Shown piece after piece: positions 15,022 to 22,800 of a stretch of 64,000 bases of DNA. Numbering within the stretch: position 1 is the stretch's first letter; the number at the start of each line of letters is the position of its first letter. The DNA comes from JANJUB01 sp964586225 (GTDB lineage Bacteria > Armatimonadota > Fimbriimonadia > Fimbriimonadales > Fimbriimonadaceae), in NCBI GenBank assembly GCA_964586225.1, contig CAZPHD010000001.1, positions 62,001 through 126,000 of the forward strand. Direction: 5' to 3'. The notes under the pieces are model-generated. The model did not search any database. It was not told the DNA's origin and saw only the letters and a program-made list of their open reading frames with translations. The position numbers were made by a program, and so were the translations under genes.

Positions 15022-16520
15022 TAAACTGAGATGAGTCCGTCGATGCCTTCGACAAGTTCCTTGAGCCGGTTTTGGAACAGGGCTGCCCCGACGCCGTTGA
15101 TGAGGCGATGGTCGAACGTGATTCCCAAGTTGGCGCAGCGACGGAACTCGGGCGTCGCGGCCGCGGAATCGACGCCCCAGTGGGGTTCGCCAAGGAAAAT
15201 GGTCGCAACGGCAGGAGGCACCACCACGGCAACGGCGTCTCGAATGCCAAAGCTCTGCATGTTCGTGAGTGAGACGCTGATGCCTTCGTGGGCCTGATCG
15301 GTGCCGCTTCGGGCGAGTTCGATCCGCTCGCGCAACTTGTTGGCAAAATCCATCCAGCCCAGTTGGCAAGCCCCATCCACGACCGCGATCACCAATTCGT
15401 CACCCGGCAAGGCCACGGCGACACCCAGGTTCACCTGGTCATAGGTGCGGATGGTGTCATCGCCCTTCAGGCTGCTGCGGAAAGCGGGGAACTCCTTGAG
15501 CGCCTGCACCGCGGCGTAAGCGAACATGGTGAAGCTTGACGGCTGGAACTCGCCTCCGCCTGACTTGTAGGCCGCGCGAACCTGCTCGACGGGTTCCCAG
15601 TTCATCGACACCGTCATCGTGCCCGGCACCACGAGCTGACTACCCCGAACAAGCCGCGAGGCAAGAAGCCGCTGCTTCTGGTTCATCGTCGTCTCGGAGT
15701 ACGCGCCACCCGCTCCGGAGGCCACCTTGGCCGCGGCGGGAGTTCCCCCCGCGAGGAACGCGTCGATGTCGCTGGGCATGATCTTGCCAATGCGTGCAGA
15801 GAGGGCCGCCAGATCGGCCTCGCTCAGGCCTCGCTCGGCGGCGTAGGCTCGCGAACGAGGCGGAAGCACGTCGTTTCGGAGCGGACCCGATGCGGGAGCA
15901 GAAGTCGGCGCGCTTACTGTGGAGACGGCGGGAGCCACCGGGGCGTGACTGTGCACCGGCGCGGCCGCGACCGAGGTGCCTCCCGCGACCTTCATGCGCG
16001 CCACTTCGGCGCCAATGGCGAGCACCGTGTCCACGGGGGCAAGCCACTCCACGAGGACGCCTTCGTAAGGCGACTCGACGTCCATGACCGCCTTGTCCGT
16101 CTCCATCTGGTAGATCGGCTCGTCGCGCTTGACCTGATCGCCAGGCTGCTTGAGCACGGCCACGAGACGCGCCTCCTGAAGGCCCTCGCCAATCTGCGGA
16201 ATGAAAACGCCAGCAAGCGTGTTGTCGTCCGCGACGGGAGCTGGTGCGCCATGAGCCGCGGGCGCTTCCGTGACTTCACCGCCAACTTCCATCTTGGCTA
16301 CTTCGGCGCCGATAGCGAGGATCGTATCTACCGGGGCAAGCCACTCGGAGAGCACGCCCTCGTAGGGAGATTCGACGTCCATGACCGCTTTATCGGTCTC
16401 CATCTGATAGATCGGCTCGTCACGCTTGACGAACTCACCGGGCTGCTTGAGAACGGCGACGAGTCGCGCCTCCTGCAGACCCTCACCGATTTGCGGGATG
16501 CGAACGGAAACGATGGGCAT
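15021..16520 (-). CDS. Lipoyl-bearing E2 acyltransferase of a 2-oxoacid dehydrogenase
   Basis: The 499-residue protein has two nearly identical lipoyl domains (about residues 1-80 and 105-185), each with the lipoylation motif METDKAVMDVES. Ala/Pro linkers, a peripheral-subunit-binding domain (about 220-260, LPPRSRAYAAERGL) and a catalytic core follow. It transfers acyl groups to CoA in a pyruvate or branched-chain oxoacid dehydrogenase. The active-site motif is DHRLING: the His (471) is present, but the Asp of the common DHRxxDG is Asn (475). E1 and E3 are not in the window. The operon with HMG-CoA lyase favours branched-chain substrates, by inference. The start fits the first lipoyl strand (MPIVSVRIPQIGEG). 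Confidence 0.93.
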   Translation of the reverse strand: MPIVSVRIPQIGEGLQEARLVAVLKQPGEFVKRDEPIYQMETDKAVMDVESPYEGVLSEWLAPVDTILAIGAEVAKMEVGGEVTEAPAAHGAPAPVADDNTLAGVFIPQIGEGLQEARLVAVLKQPGDQVKRDEPIYQMETDKAVMDVESPYEGVLVEWLAPVDTVLAIGAEVARMKVAGGTSVAAAPVHSHAPVAPAVSTVSAPTSAPASGPLRNDVLPPRSRAYAAERGLSEADLAALSARIGKIMPSDIDAFLAGGTPAAAKVASGAGGAYSETTMNQKQRLLASRLVRGSQLVVPGTMTVSMNWEPVEQVRAAYKSGGGEFQPSSFTMFAYAAVQALKEFPAFRSSLKGDDTIRTYDQVNLGVAVALPGDELVIAVVDGACQLGWMDFANKLRERIELARSGTDQAHEGISVSLTNMQSFGIRDAVAVVVPPAVATIFLGEPHWGVDSAAATPEFRRCANLGITFDHRLINGVGAALFQNRLKELVEGIDGLISV

Positions 16521-16654
16521 GGATTCTTCCTCGAACCAGGCGCAAGGTTACCTTGGCGGGGCAGTTGGAAGCCGCCGAAGTACAATGCTTGTGAATCGTC
16601 TGGCCCCGCTCAGACGACTCTCCTTATTCATGAATCACCGAGAACGGAGCATCG

Positions 16655-17764
16655 ATGCGCGCATGGCTTGAGATTGACTTGGGTGCCATCGCGCACAACA
16701 CTCAACGGGTGCGCGACCATGTTGGCCCGCACGCCAAGGTGTGCGCCGTCGTCAAGGCCGACGCTTACGGCCACGGGATTGAGCCAGTCGCCGGGGTGCT
16801 GGATCAGTGTGGAGTCGATTCCTTTGCCGTGATCTCGCTTGACGAGGCCATCCGCGTCCGGTCCGTAAGCCGCAAAGACGTGCTCATCATGGGCTACCTT
16901 GACGATCAAGAGATCGAGGAGGCCGTGCGCGAGGGGTTTGTTCTCAGTTTGTTTGACCGCGAACTGGTCGAGGTTTACATGGCGGCGGCAGCGAAGGTGG
17001 GCAAGCCAGCGCGGTGCCAACTCAAGGCCGAAACGGGTTTGAATCGGCTGGGCGTGTTTGCGGATCAGGCGGTTGAAATCCTCGCCAATCTGAAGCGATT
17101 CGAAGGACTCCAACTTGAGGCGATTTACACCCACTTGGCTATGTCGGGTGATCGCGAAGAGGACATCCGCCAGATGGGCGCGTTCCAACCCGTGATCGAG
17201 GCGGCTCAGGCGATGGGAATCAACTTGCCGCTTCACATGGCAAATAGCCATTCGCTCCCTGTCTATCCCGAGGGGTTCCTCGATTGGGTGCGGGTCGGCT
17301 TGGCGCTCTACGGTGTCGAACCGGTCGTCGAGGGGTTGCGCCCGTCACTGCAGGCGAAGACGGTCGTGATCCAACGCAAGGTACTCAAGAAGGGCGAGGG
17401 CACGAGCTACAACAAGCTGTTTCGCGCGCCCGAGGATATGGAGATCGCGGTCATCGCGATGGGCTATGCAGAAGGATTAAGCCAAGGGTTGACCGGCAAA
17501 GCGCATGTGCTGGTCCACGGCGTGCGGCGTCCGATCATCGGACAGATCTGCATGAATCTGTGCGTCGTCGACGCCACCGACCTGCCGGTGAAGCGTGGCG
17601 ATGAAGTCGTCATCATCGGGCGGCAAGGCAATGAGGAAATCCGGGTCGCGGACATGGCGCTCGCGGCGGGCATCCGCCACCATGAGATCGTCATCCGCAT
17701 GGGTCGCGGCTTGCCCCACGTGTACCACGGTGTGCCCGTGTCGTCTACAATTGGGGTGGAGTGA
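16655..17764 (+). CDS. alr: Alanine racemase
   Basis: The 369-residue PLP enzyme has the N-terminal barrel signature VCAVVKADAYGHG with the cofactor Lys34, a typical RLGV-type turn (LNRLGVF) and the C-terminal catalytic region MGYAEGL, whose Tyr is the second base. It makes D-alanine for peptidoglycan. The ATG at 16655 is preceded by a purine-rich ACGGAG. Length is normal. The last three codons and stop overlap the first 7 nt of the tRNA-Ser gene, so message and tRNA must come from one transcript or be separated by processing at the tRNA 5' end. Confidence 0.96.
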   Translation: MRAWLEIDLGAIAHNTQRVRDHVGPHAKVCAVVKADAYGHGIEPVAGVLDQCGVDSFAVISLDEAIRVRSVSRKDVLIMGYLDDQEIEEAVREGFVLSLFDRELVEVYMAAAAKVGKPARCQLKAETGLNRLGVFADQAVEILANLKRFEGLQLEAIYTHLAMSGDREEDIRQMGAFQPVIEAAQAMGINLPLHMANSHSLPVYPEGFLDWVRVGLALYGVEPVVEGLRPSLQAKTVVIQRKVLKKGEGTSYNKLFRAPEDMEIAVIAMGYAEGLSQGLTGKAHVLVHGVRRPIIGQICMNLCVVDATDLPVKRGDEVVIIGRQGNEEIRVADMALAAGIRHHEIVIRMGRGLPHVYHGVPVSSTIGVE

Positions 17765-17844
17765 TGGCAGAGCGGTTTAATGCGGCAGTCTTGAAAACTG
17801 TTGACCGATGAGGTCCGTGGGTTCGAATCCCTCTCACTCCGCCA
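17758..17844 (+). tRNA. tRNA-Ser (UGA)
   Basis: The 87-nt gene folds as a class II tRNA. The acceptor stem GGAGTGA (17758-17764) pairs with TCACTCC (17834-17840), the discriminator is G and the CCA end is encoded (17842-17844). The anticodon loop CTTGAAA gives anticodon TGA. A long variable arm follows and the T-loop reads GGTTCGAATCC. The 5' end lies inside the end of alr. Confidence 0.96.
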
Positions 17845-17869
17845 CCGCAGCTCTCTTGGCTACGACAGT

Positions 17870-17903
17870 GCGCCGGCCTCCCACGGATCTGGGAGGCCGG
17901 CGC
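17870..17903. terminator. Strong hairpin between tRNA-Ser and the minus-strand gene
   Basis: A perfect 14-bp GC-rich stem (17870-17883 with 17890-17903) closes a 6-nt CGGATC loop. No T-run follows on either strand, so it may act as a bidirectional or processing hairpin and not as a classic intrinsic terminator. It lies 25 nt after the tRNA and 20 nt past the convergent stop. Confidence 0.6.
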
Positions 17904-17923
17904 TCCGTTAGCGCCGAGATGAT

Positions 17924-18511
17924 TTATTCTTGGCGGGCTTTGAAGGCGGCAAGCTTCTCAACCGTTTCAGGATCTCCGATGCCCGGCAACTCGGCGTCGT
18001 ATTCGCTCATCCCAGGGAACACGTAGATCTTCGTGCCCGATTCCTGGGTCGGATAAAGCCGGACGTCACCGACGGGCACCGCCTCAACGCGGCCATCTTT
18101 GTAGCCGACGATGTAGTGGCCGGAAATCTGCAGGGTTCCCTCGATACCGGGCAACCGCTCCATCGCGCGCCAAGTGTAGATGTTGCTGTAGAAAGCAACA
18201 TCGTCGTGATACTCCTCCTGAGTGCCCGGAATCCACGTCCAAGTCCCTGGTCCTTCGGGTGCGAACTGGTAGTTGTACTGATCTGGAACTTCAAGGAGTT
18301 TCTGATCAACCCGTGACCAATCCCAGTTGTTTGCCGAAAGCTGAGCCATTAACTGCTCGCCCACGGCGATCGTGCCTTCGAGGTCGCCCTCTTCAGCCAG
18401 GTTTTTGATTTCGCCGCGTACCGCGGCTTTAGGGCCCTCACCCATCATCCAGGCCACTCCAAACGAAGCGGCAAGGATGGCGGCAAGGCCGATGTAGGTT
18501 CTCGTTTTCAT
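17924..18511 (-). CDS. Secreted or membrane-anchored hypothetical protein
   Basis: The 195-residue protein starts at ATG 18511, behind a perfect AGGAGGAAC ribosome site that overlaps the stop of the upstream Cys-rich gene. The N-terminus (MKTRTYIGLAAILAASFGVAWM) is a signal peptide or anchor. The remainder contains a hydrophilic helix, an aromatic stretch GTWTWIP, and YIVGYKDGRVEAVPVGDVRLYP. I recognise no family. Tight spacing suggests translation coupled to the Cys-rich protein upstream. Confidence 0.8.
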   Translation of the reverse strand: MKTRTYIGLAAILAASFGVAWMMGEGPKAAVRGEIKNLAEEGDLEGTIAVGEQLMAQLSANNWDWSRVDQKLLEVPDQYNYQFAPEGPGTWTWIPGTQEEYHDDVAFYSNIYTWRAMERLPGIEGTLQISGHYIVGYKDGRVEAVPVGDVRLYPTQESGTKIYVFPGMSEYDAELPGIGDPETVEKLAAFKARQE

Positions 18512-18521
18512 GGTGTTCCTC

Positions 18522-18866
18522 CTACGGACACGTGTACGGATAGGCGCATTCCTCTGAGTTCGGGGTTCCGTAACAACAGACGATGCTGTAGCAATAACCG
18601 ACGACGAACATCCCTTGCCTGATTTGGTACAAGGTGCGACTAACCGACGCGCAGTGGCTCGGCTCGATGTGATCGTATTCCACGCACCGATCAACCTCGT
18701 CCGTTTGCATGGGATGCTTGGTCTGCCCTTCTTCAAGGACAGGGCACGAGTCAACAACGCAACCGAGGCACCCAGCGAGAGCTGAGCAACCTTCAGGCGA
18801 AGGCTTGGGCGAGTTCCCCAGCGTGTAACCGAGGGAAACGGTGAGGCACAGGAGTGCTAGGTACAC
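18522..18866 (-). CDS. Small secreted Cys-rich protein with a slippery poly-G start
   Basis: Read from GTG 18866 this is 114 residues with a hydrophobic signal (YLALLCLTVSLGY) and 13 cysteines, several in CSALAGCLGC and VVCCYG-like clusters (the exact text is IVCCYG), suggesting a disulfide-rich exported protein. A much better start, ATG 18889 with GGAGGT four to five bases upstream, is separated from this frame by a run of nine G. With ten or seven G it would be in frame and add MRHVL plus glycines. So the gene is either phase variable or has a homopolymer sequencing error. I recognise no family. Confidence 0.65.
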   Translation of the reverse strand: MYLALLCLTVSLGYTLGNSPKPSPEGCSALAGCLGCVVDSCPVLEEGQTKHPMQTDEVDRCVEYDHIEPSHCASVSRTLYQIRQGMFVVGYCYSIVCCYGTPNSEECAYPYTCP

Positions 18867-18874
18867 CCCCCCCC
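18866..18874 (-). repeat. Nine-G homopolymer at the start of the Cys-rich gene
   Basis: Nine consecutive G on the minus strand lie between a good ribosome site plus ATG (18889-18887) and the main reading frame. One base more, or two fewer, would join them. Tracts of this kind in a 5' coding region are typical contingency loci, and also typical of basecalling errors. Confidence 0.75.
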
Positions 18875-19001
18875 TAAGACATGTCTCATGTTACCTCCAG
18901 ATCGGCCCTGGTCTGCTAGGGCCACACTTCATTGTAGCGCGTGATGTGGCAATGCTGACACATTTTTTCCACATTTTTTCTGAGCTGCTGGGCAAGGAGG
19001 G

Positions 19002-19032
19002 GTTGGAGGTTCAATCTGCGTGAACCTCCAAC
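19002..19032 (-). terminator. Hairpin after the small lipoprotein gene
   Basis: A perfect 12-bp stem (19002-19013 with 19021-19032) around a 7-nt loop lies 12 nt past the stop of the minus-strand lipoprotein gene. No immediate T-run follows on that strand; A/T-rich sequence occurs 40 nt later. The 178 bases between 18867 and 19044 hold no other gene. Confidence 0.5.
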
Positions 19033-19044
19033 GTTAACAGTGGG

Positions 19045-19341
19045 CTAGTGGCCTTCGCCCGGAGCGTGGTTATGCCCGGCGTGTTCGTCGGGCTTGGCTT
19101 CGGGTTTGGTTTCGCCTTCAGGCGTCTTCTCGGGCATATCGTCGGCCTTGCCAGGCGTGGTAGCACCCCCGCCTCCACCTGCCATCTTGGTCGCCGTCGG
19201 CGTTTCTTTGGGCGCGTCGTCAGCACTTGTCGTCGCCGGAGGCGTCGTAGCGGCGGTGTCGCCCTCTTCCTTGCCAGCACATCCGATCAAGGCACTCATC
19301 ACAAACAGACCGGCAACTGAACTCATCAGTAACTTCTTCAT
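19045..19341 (-). CDS. Small lipoprotein with a low-complexity, His-rich tail
   Basis: The 98-residue protein starts at ATG 19341 after a GGAGGT site. A lipoprotein signal ends with the lipobox LIGC (Cys19). The mature part is almost only Ala, Thr, Pro, Glu, Lys and Asp, with a GGGGG run, and ends DEHAGHNHAPGEGH. The four His in the tail could bind a metal. The sequence is a disordered, surface-tethered tail and gives no family. It lies alone between hairpins. Confidence 0.75.
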   Translation of the reverse strand: MKKLLMSSVAGLFVMSALIGCAGKEEGDTAATTPPATTSADDAPKETPTATKMAGGGGGATTPGKADDMPEKTPEGETKPEAKPDEHAGHNHAPGEGH

Positions 19342-19419
19342 TTCTCTCACACCTCCTGAGTGTGGGGGCCGATACGACCCTACACTAGTGAAACGCAACG
19401 CAAGGCGCTAAAGTTGCGA

Positions 19420-19914
19420 TCAGTTGGCAAACTGTTGCCGGACATCTTCGACCACTTGGTCGGGAATATCCACGCCCTTGAGTCGCCACCGAGTGGTGGG
19501 AAAGATGAGCCATTTGCGAGCACTCTCGCGGCCGAAGGACATCGTCACTTCGCTTACGGTGTAGCTCACTGGCGGCAGCGAGAGCGACAACTTCACCGGG
19601 CTGGTGATGGTCGCGCTGTCACCGTTGATCTTCGGCTCGTTCTGCTCTAGCTCGACGTTCGGCTTCATCTCCCGAATCGTGCGAGCGATGTCGCGCGTGC
19701 CGTATTGTTCGCTGTTCACGGTGAAGTTCTTGCTCAAATACTCGAGCACTCCGCCGGGCCTGCCTTCGCGGCTGGCGGCGATCGACTCTTTCAGAGCCGT
19801 CTGAATGAGCTCCTTGTCGCTAGGACCGCCTAGCAACCCAGAGCCCAGCACACCGATAACGATGACGACGGCTGCGCCGATGCTAACCCACAACTTGGTC
19901 TTATTCACGTTCAC
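19420..19914 (-). CDS. Membrane-anchored hypothetical protein, NTF2-like fold suggested
   Basis: The 164-residue protein has one N-terminal membrane helix (about residues 9-30) followed by a helix (SDKELIQTALKESIAASREG) and strands ending RKWLIFPTTRWRLKGVDIPD. This helix-then-sheet order is like small NTF2-like domains, but the match is by pattern only. The start overlaps the ribF stop by 4 bp, so it is translated with RibF. Function unknown. Confidence 0.75.
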   Translation of the reverse strand: MNVNKTKLWVSIGAAVVIVIGVLGSGLLGGPSDKELIQTALKESIAASREGRPGGVLEYLSKNFTVNSEQYGTRDIARTIREMKPNVELEQNEPKINGDSATITSPVKLSLSLPPVSYTVSEVTMSFGRESARKWLIFPTTRWRLKGVDIPDQVVEDVRQQFAN

Positions 19915-20813
19915 CCCTGGGCGGCTTCAACGTCTCGAGCCATCTGCTCCTTAAGTGCGTCCAAATCATCAAATCGAATCTGGTCGCGGAGTCTTCGGAA
20001 GAATTTCAACCGGATGGACTTTCCGTAAAGCGAATCGCCCCTGTAGTCCAAGAGGTACGCCTCGATGGTGCGGGTCGTTGCATCAATGGTTGGACGCAAT
20101 CCGACGCTCACCGCCGCGCGAAAGGTGCCGGTCGGTGTATCGGCCTCACCCACATATACTCCGTCCGGGGGCAAGACTTGCTGAACACTTCGCGCTAGGT
20201 TCGCGGTGGGGTAGCCCAACTGCCGCCCGAGGCGAGCCCCTTCTACGACGACGCCTTCGATTTCGAACGGCCTTCCGAGCAGCGTGTTGGCATCCTCAAT
20301 CCGACCGTCGGCAATCGCCTGACGGCTCGCGGAACTGCTCACGCGACGGCCATCAATCTCGAACGGCGGTACCACGTCGGTTGCAATCCGTTGGCCCAGC
20401 CAGTCGGGCGTTCCGACACGATCTTGCCCCATCGCAAAATCGTGCCCGACGACGACCCGCTCGGCCCGCAGCAATCCGACCAGAAGGTCGTTCAGAAACG
20501 TTTCGGCCGGGGTGCTCGCGAGTGCCCGATCAAAGCGAAGGATCAGCGCCACCGAGACGCCCAACTCGGCAAATCGAGCCAGCCGCGCCCCGAGCGGGCT
20601 AATCGCCGGCGGACATCGCTCCGGCGCAAGCGTGGCGGCGGGATGGCGATCAAACGTGACGATCACGCAGGGCAGCGCAGCCGCTTCGGCCTGGCTGAGG
20701 GCCCGGCGAATCACCTCCTCATGCCCCAGATGGACGCCGTCGAACGTGCCGATGCACACCACGCAACGGGGCCACTCGGGAACGAGAAGGTCGGGGCCGA
20801 AATGGATTTGCAT
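19911..20813 (-). CDS. ribF: Bifunctional riboflavin kinase / FAD synthetase
   Basis: I chose ATG 20813 (MQIHFGPDLL), which gives 300 residues, a normal family length, and avoids overlap with the upstream gene. The N-terminal adenylyltransferase domain has GTFDGVHLGH (nucleotide-binding HxGH) and SSSASRQAI; the C-terminal kinase domain begins at about residue 185 with GARLGRQLGYPTANL and has DGVYVG and IEAYLLDY. The enzyme converts riboflavin to FMN and FAD. FAD and FMN demand may be high given the flavin transferase and redox genes elsewhere in the window. Confidence 0.95.
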   Translation of the reverse strand: MQIHFGPDLLVPEWPRCVVCIGTFDGVHLGHEEVIRRALSQAEAAALPCVIVTFDRHPAATLAPERCPPAISPLGARLARFAELGVSVALILRFDRALASTPAETFLNDLLVGLLRAERVVVGHDFAMGQDRVGTPDWLGQRIATDVVPPFEIDGRRVSSSASRQAIADGRIEDANTLLGRPFEIEGVVVEGARLGRQLGYPTANLARSVQQVLPPDGVYVGEADTPTGTFRAAVSVGLRPTIDATTRTIEAYLLDYRGDSLYGKSIRLKFFRRLRDQIRFDDLDALKEQMARDVEAAQG

Positions 20814-20823
20814 GGGCCGCCGG

Positions 20824-21258
20824 TTAGGATACCGGCTCGCCTCCATTGCGGCCTCGTAGCGCGGCCAGAGTCCCGAGAGCGACAACTTCGATCCCAACCA
20901 TCCAAGCGAGCGCCGCCGGATTCAACCAGTGCTCGATGGGGGTCAGCACCTCTTGGGTGGCGACGACGGCATGCGACTTGGTCGAGATCATCTTTGATAC
21001 CATCAGCGTGAGCGCTCCGTGGATTGCAGGCATCGTTAGAGCTTCGCGCCAGGTGAACCTTCCGGGTTCAAATAGGGATGGGACCAGAAGCAGGCATAAG
21101 AGTAACGCGAGGGCACCGACGATTGGGGCAACGGAGATCAGTGCGCCCACGCGGAGAGGGTCGAATCCCGACCGCCAAGCCTCCTTTGCTGCCAGTCCGA
21201 GAGTGACCAGGATCAGCAAGGTGGCAACGTCGGAGGCGGCAGAGAGCCGTTTCAGCAT
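20824..21258 (-). CDS. Membrane protein of unknown function
   Basis: The 144-residue protein has four predicted membrane segments (residues about 10-25, 38-62, 76-90 and 112-136). I recognise no family. It lies 10 bp upstream of ribF and starts the operon. The 81-105 bases upstream to the divergent gene contain no obvious promoter consensus. Confidence 0.7.
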   Translation of the reverse strand: MLKRLSAASDVATLLILVTLGLAAKEAWRSGFDPLRVGALISVAPIVGALALLLCLLLVPSLFEPGRFTWREALTMPAIHGALTLMVSKMISTKSHAVVATQEVLTPIEHWLNPAALAWMVGIEVVALGTLAALRGRNGGEPVS

Positions 21259-21363
21259 CGTTCGTTAGTATGCCGGAACATGAAGACCTGGTAATGCAGT
21301 CGTAAAAAGACCGGGCTTGCGGGCGAAACTGCCTGTATAGTGAAGGGGGTAGAGAGGTCAGCT

Positions 21364-22743
21364 ATGCGCAGGTTTGTAACGCTGTTGTTTTTGGGAATTG
21401 TTGGTGTGGCCAGTGCGGGCGAGGTGCACTATGGCGAAATGGAGCTTGCCTTTGGCAAGGTTCGTCAGGCCGACGGAACCTACAAAGACGTCAAGGGAAT
21501 CAAGTTCCCATACAAGATGGAACGCATTGAGGCCCGCCGGATAACGGCGATGGAGGCCCTCAAGCGCAAGTACAGTTTCCCCGGATTCACGGCCCAGCGA
21601 GTGGGCACGCCAGCCATTGAGCGTTGGGGCAAGTTTGAGGGCGGTGGCGACAGCTTTGGTCCAGAGGCACTAACGGAAGTTTACAAGAACGAATCCGGTC
21701 CCACGTATGCCATTCTTGATCCGAGCGAGTGGCTTGATCCGAGCTCCCTTGACGACCTGACGATCAGCGCGGCCGGGGTGGGCAAGGTTTGGGAGCAGTT
21801 GACGATCGGCTACGATTGGGACGGCTCCAACAGCCAGCGCATCATCATCCGCTGGCGCATCTGGGATAACAACATCGACAACCCAGACGGCCAGAACGAT
21901 TTCTCGGGCGTGATCGGCGACTTCGGAGGCTACTTCTATCCGAGCCAAGCCGGAACGTGGAAAGTCACCTTTGGTGGCGTGGCCCAAGCGGGCGTTGCCG
22001 CGACCGACACCAGCATCTACATGGCGACCCAGTTCCGCACCGACAATCCGAACGGCAATGGTCCATTCCGCCCAGATTTCCGTTGTGTCTACAACAACAT
22101 GTCGGCACCTGCCATCGGATCAAGCATGGACCAATGGTGGTTCGACAACGACAACGGCGCCGACGGGATCTACGAGAACTCAGAGATTGACCAACTGAGC
22201 GAGGGCCTTTCGAACATGCTCTACACGATCACGGCGCAGGGTGACTCTCAGGTCTTTACCGGTCTGCCGATCTCGGTCAACATCATCAAAGGCGTCCTCC
22301 AGTCGGGCAACTTTATCTCGTTATGGTTTGGATTCGACACGGATGAGTTCATTGTTCGTGAGCCCAACAACGACAGTGGAAGCCCCCGTTGTATTGTGGA
22401 AGTTACCGGCCGAGCCAACTCGCCGACGATTTCGAGTATCTCGATCGACGCCTTGGTCAGGGCGAGTCGGCCGAGCGGCACGTTCTGCCAAATCCAGCTG
22501 TACCGCTATCGCGGAACGCCTGGGTGGGTGACCTTGGGGACGACCGTGAGCCTGACGAACACCCCCCAACCGATCGCGTTCACCTATGGCGGCACCATTC
22601 CCGTGTCCGACTTTGTGGATCCGACCACCCGAGACATGAAGGTGCGTCTGAACTTCCTGCGCCCGCTGTTCAACACTTTCCCGGCTCCCGTGGCGCCGTC
22701 CTACACCATCGACAAGATGAACTGGCGGTATTCAAGCCCCTAG
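21364..22743 (+). CDS. Secreted protein of unknown family
   Basis: The 459-residue protein starts at ATG 21364 after an AGAGGT site; a longer in-frame GTG start is less likely because the signal peptide (MRRFVTLLFLGIVGVASAG) begins here. The mature protein is strand-rich with many Gly, Asn and Asp (DWDGSNSQRIIIRWRIWDNN, FGGYFYPSQAG, WFDNDNGADG), like an extracellular beta-sandwich. There is no PEP-CTERM or anchor. TATAGT at 21336-21341 may be its -10 box. It ends just before a strong terminator. Family and role are unknown. Confidence 0.8.
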   Translation: MRRFVTLLFLGIVGVASAGEVHYGEMELAFGKVRQADGTYKDVKGIKFPYKMERIEARRITAMEALKRKYSFPGFTAQRVGTPAIERWGKFEGGGDSFGPEALTEVYKNESGPTYAILDPSEWLDPSSLDDLTISAAGVGKVWEQLTIGYDWDGSNSQRIIIRWRIWDNNIDNPDGQNDFSGVIGDFGGYFYPSQAGTWKVTFGGVAQAGVAATDTSIYMATQFRTDNPNGNGPFRPDFRCVYNNMSAPAIGSSMDQWWFDNDNGADGIYENSEIDQLSEGLSNMLYTITAQGDSQVFTGLPISVNIIKGVLQSGNFISLWFGFDTDEFIVREPNNDSGSPRCIVEVTGRANSPTISSISIDALVRASRPSGTFCQIQLYRYRGTPGWVTLGTTVSLTNTPQPIAFTYGGTIPVSDFVDPTTRDMKVRLNFLRPLFNTFPAPVAPSYTIDKMNWRYSSP

Positions 22744-22761
22744 TTCGGGAGTAACCTCTCG

Positions 22762-22798
22762 GGGCCGGTTGCCTTTCGCGGCAACCGGCCCTTTGTTG
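22762..22798 (+). terminator. Rho-independent terminator after 22743
   Basis: A perfect 12-bp stem (22762-22773 with 22780-22791) around TTTCGC is followed by TTTGTTGT. It sits 18 nt after the stop and directly before the rqcH start. Confidence 0.88.
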
Positions 22799-22800
22799 TC

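Noticed and set aside
15945..16832. A 295-codon plus-strand frame across the E2 start and alr start
   Set aside because: It mirrors the duplicated lipoyl domains and has no family signature.
21336..21341. TATAGT as a full sigma-70 promoter for the gene at 21364
   Set aside because: No -35 hexamer is found at 16-18 bp, and TG is one base off for an extended -10.
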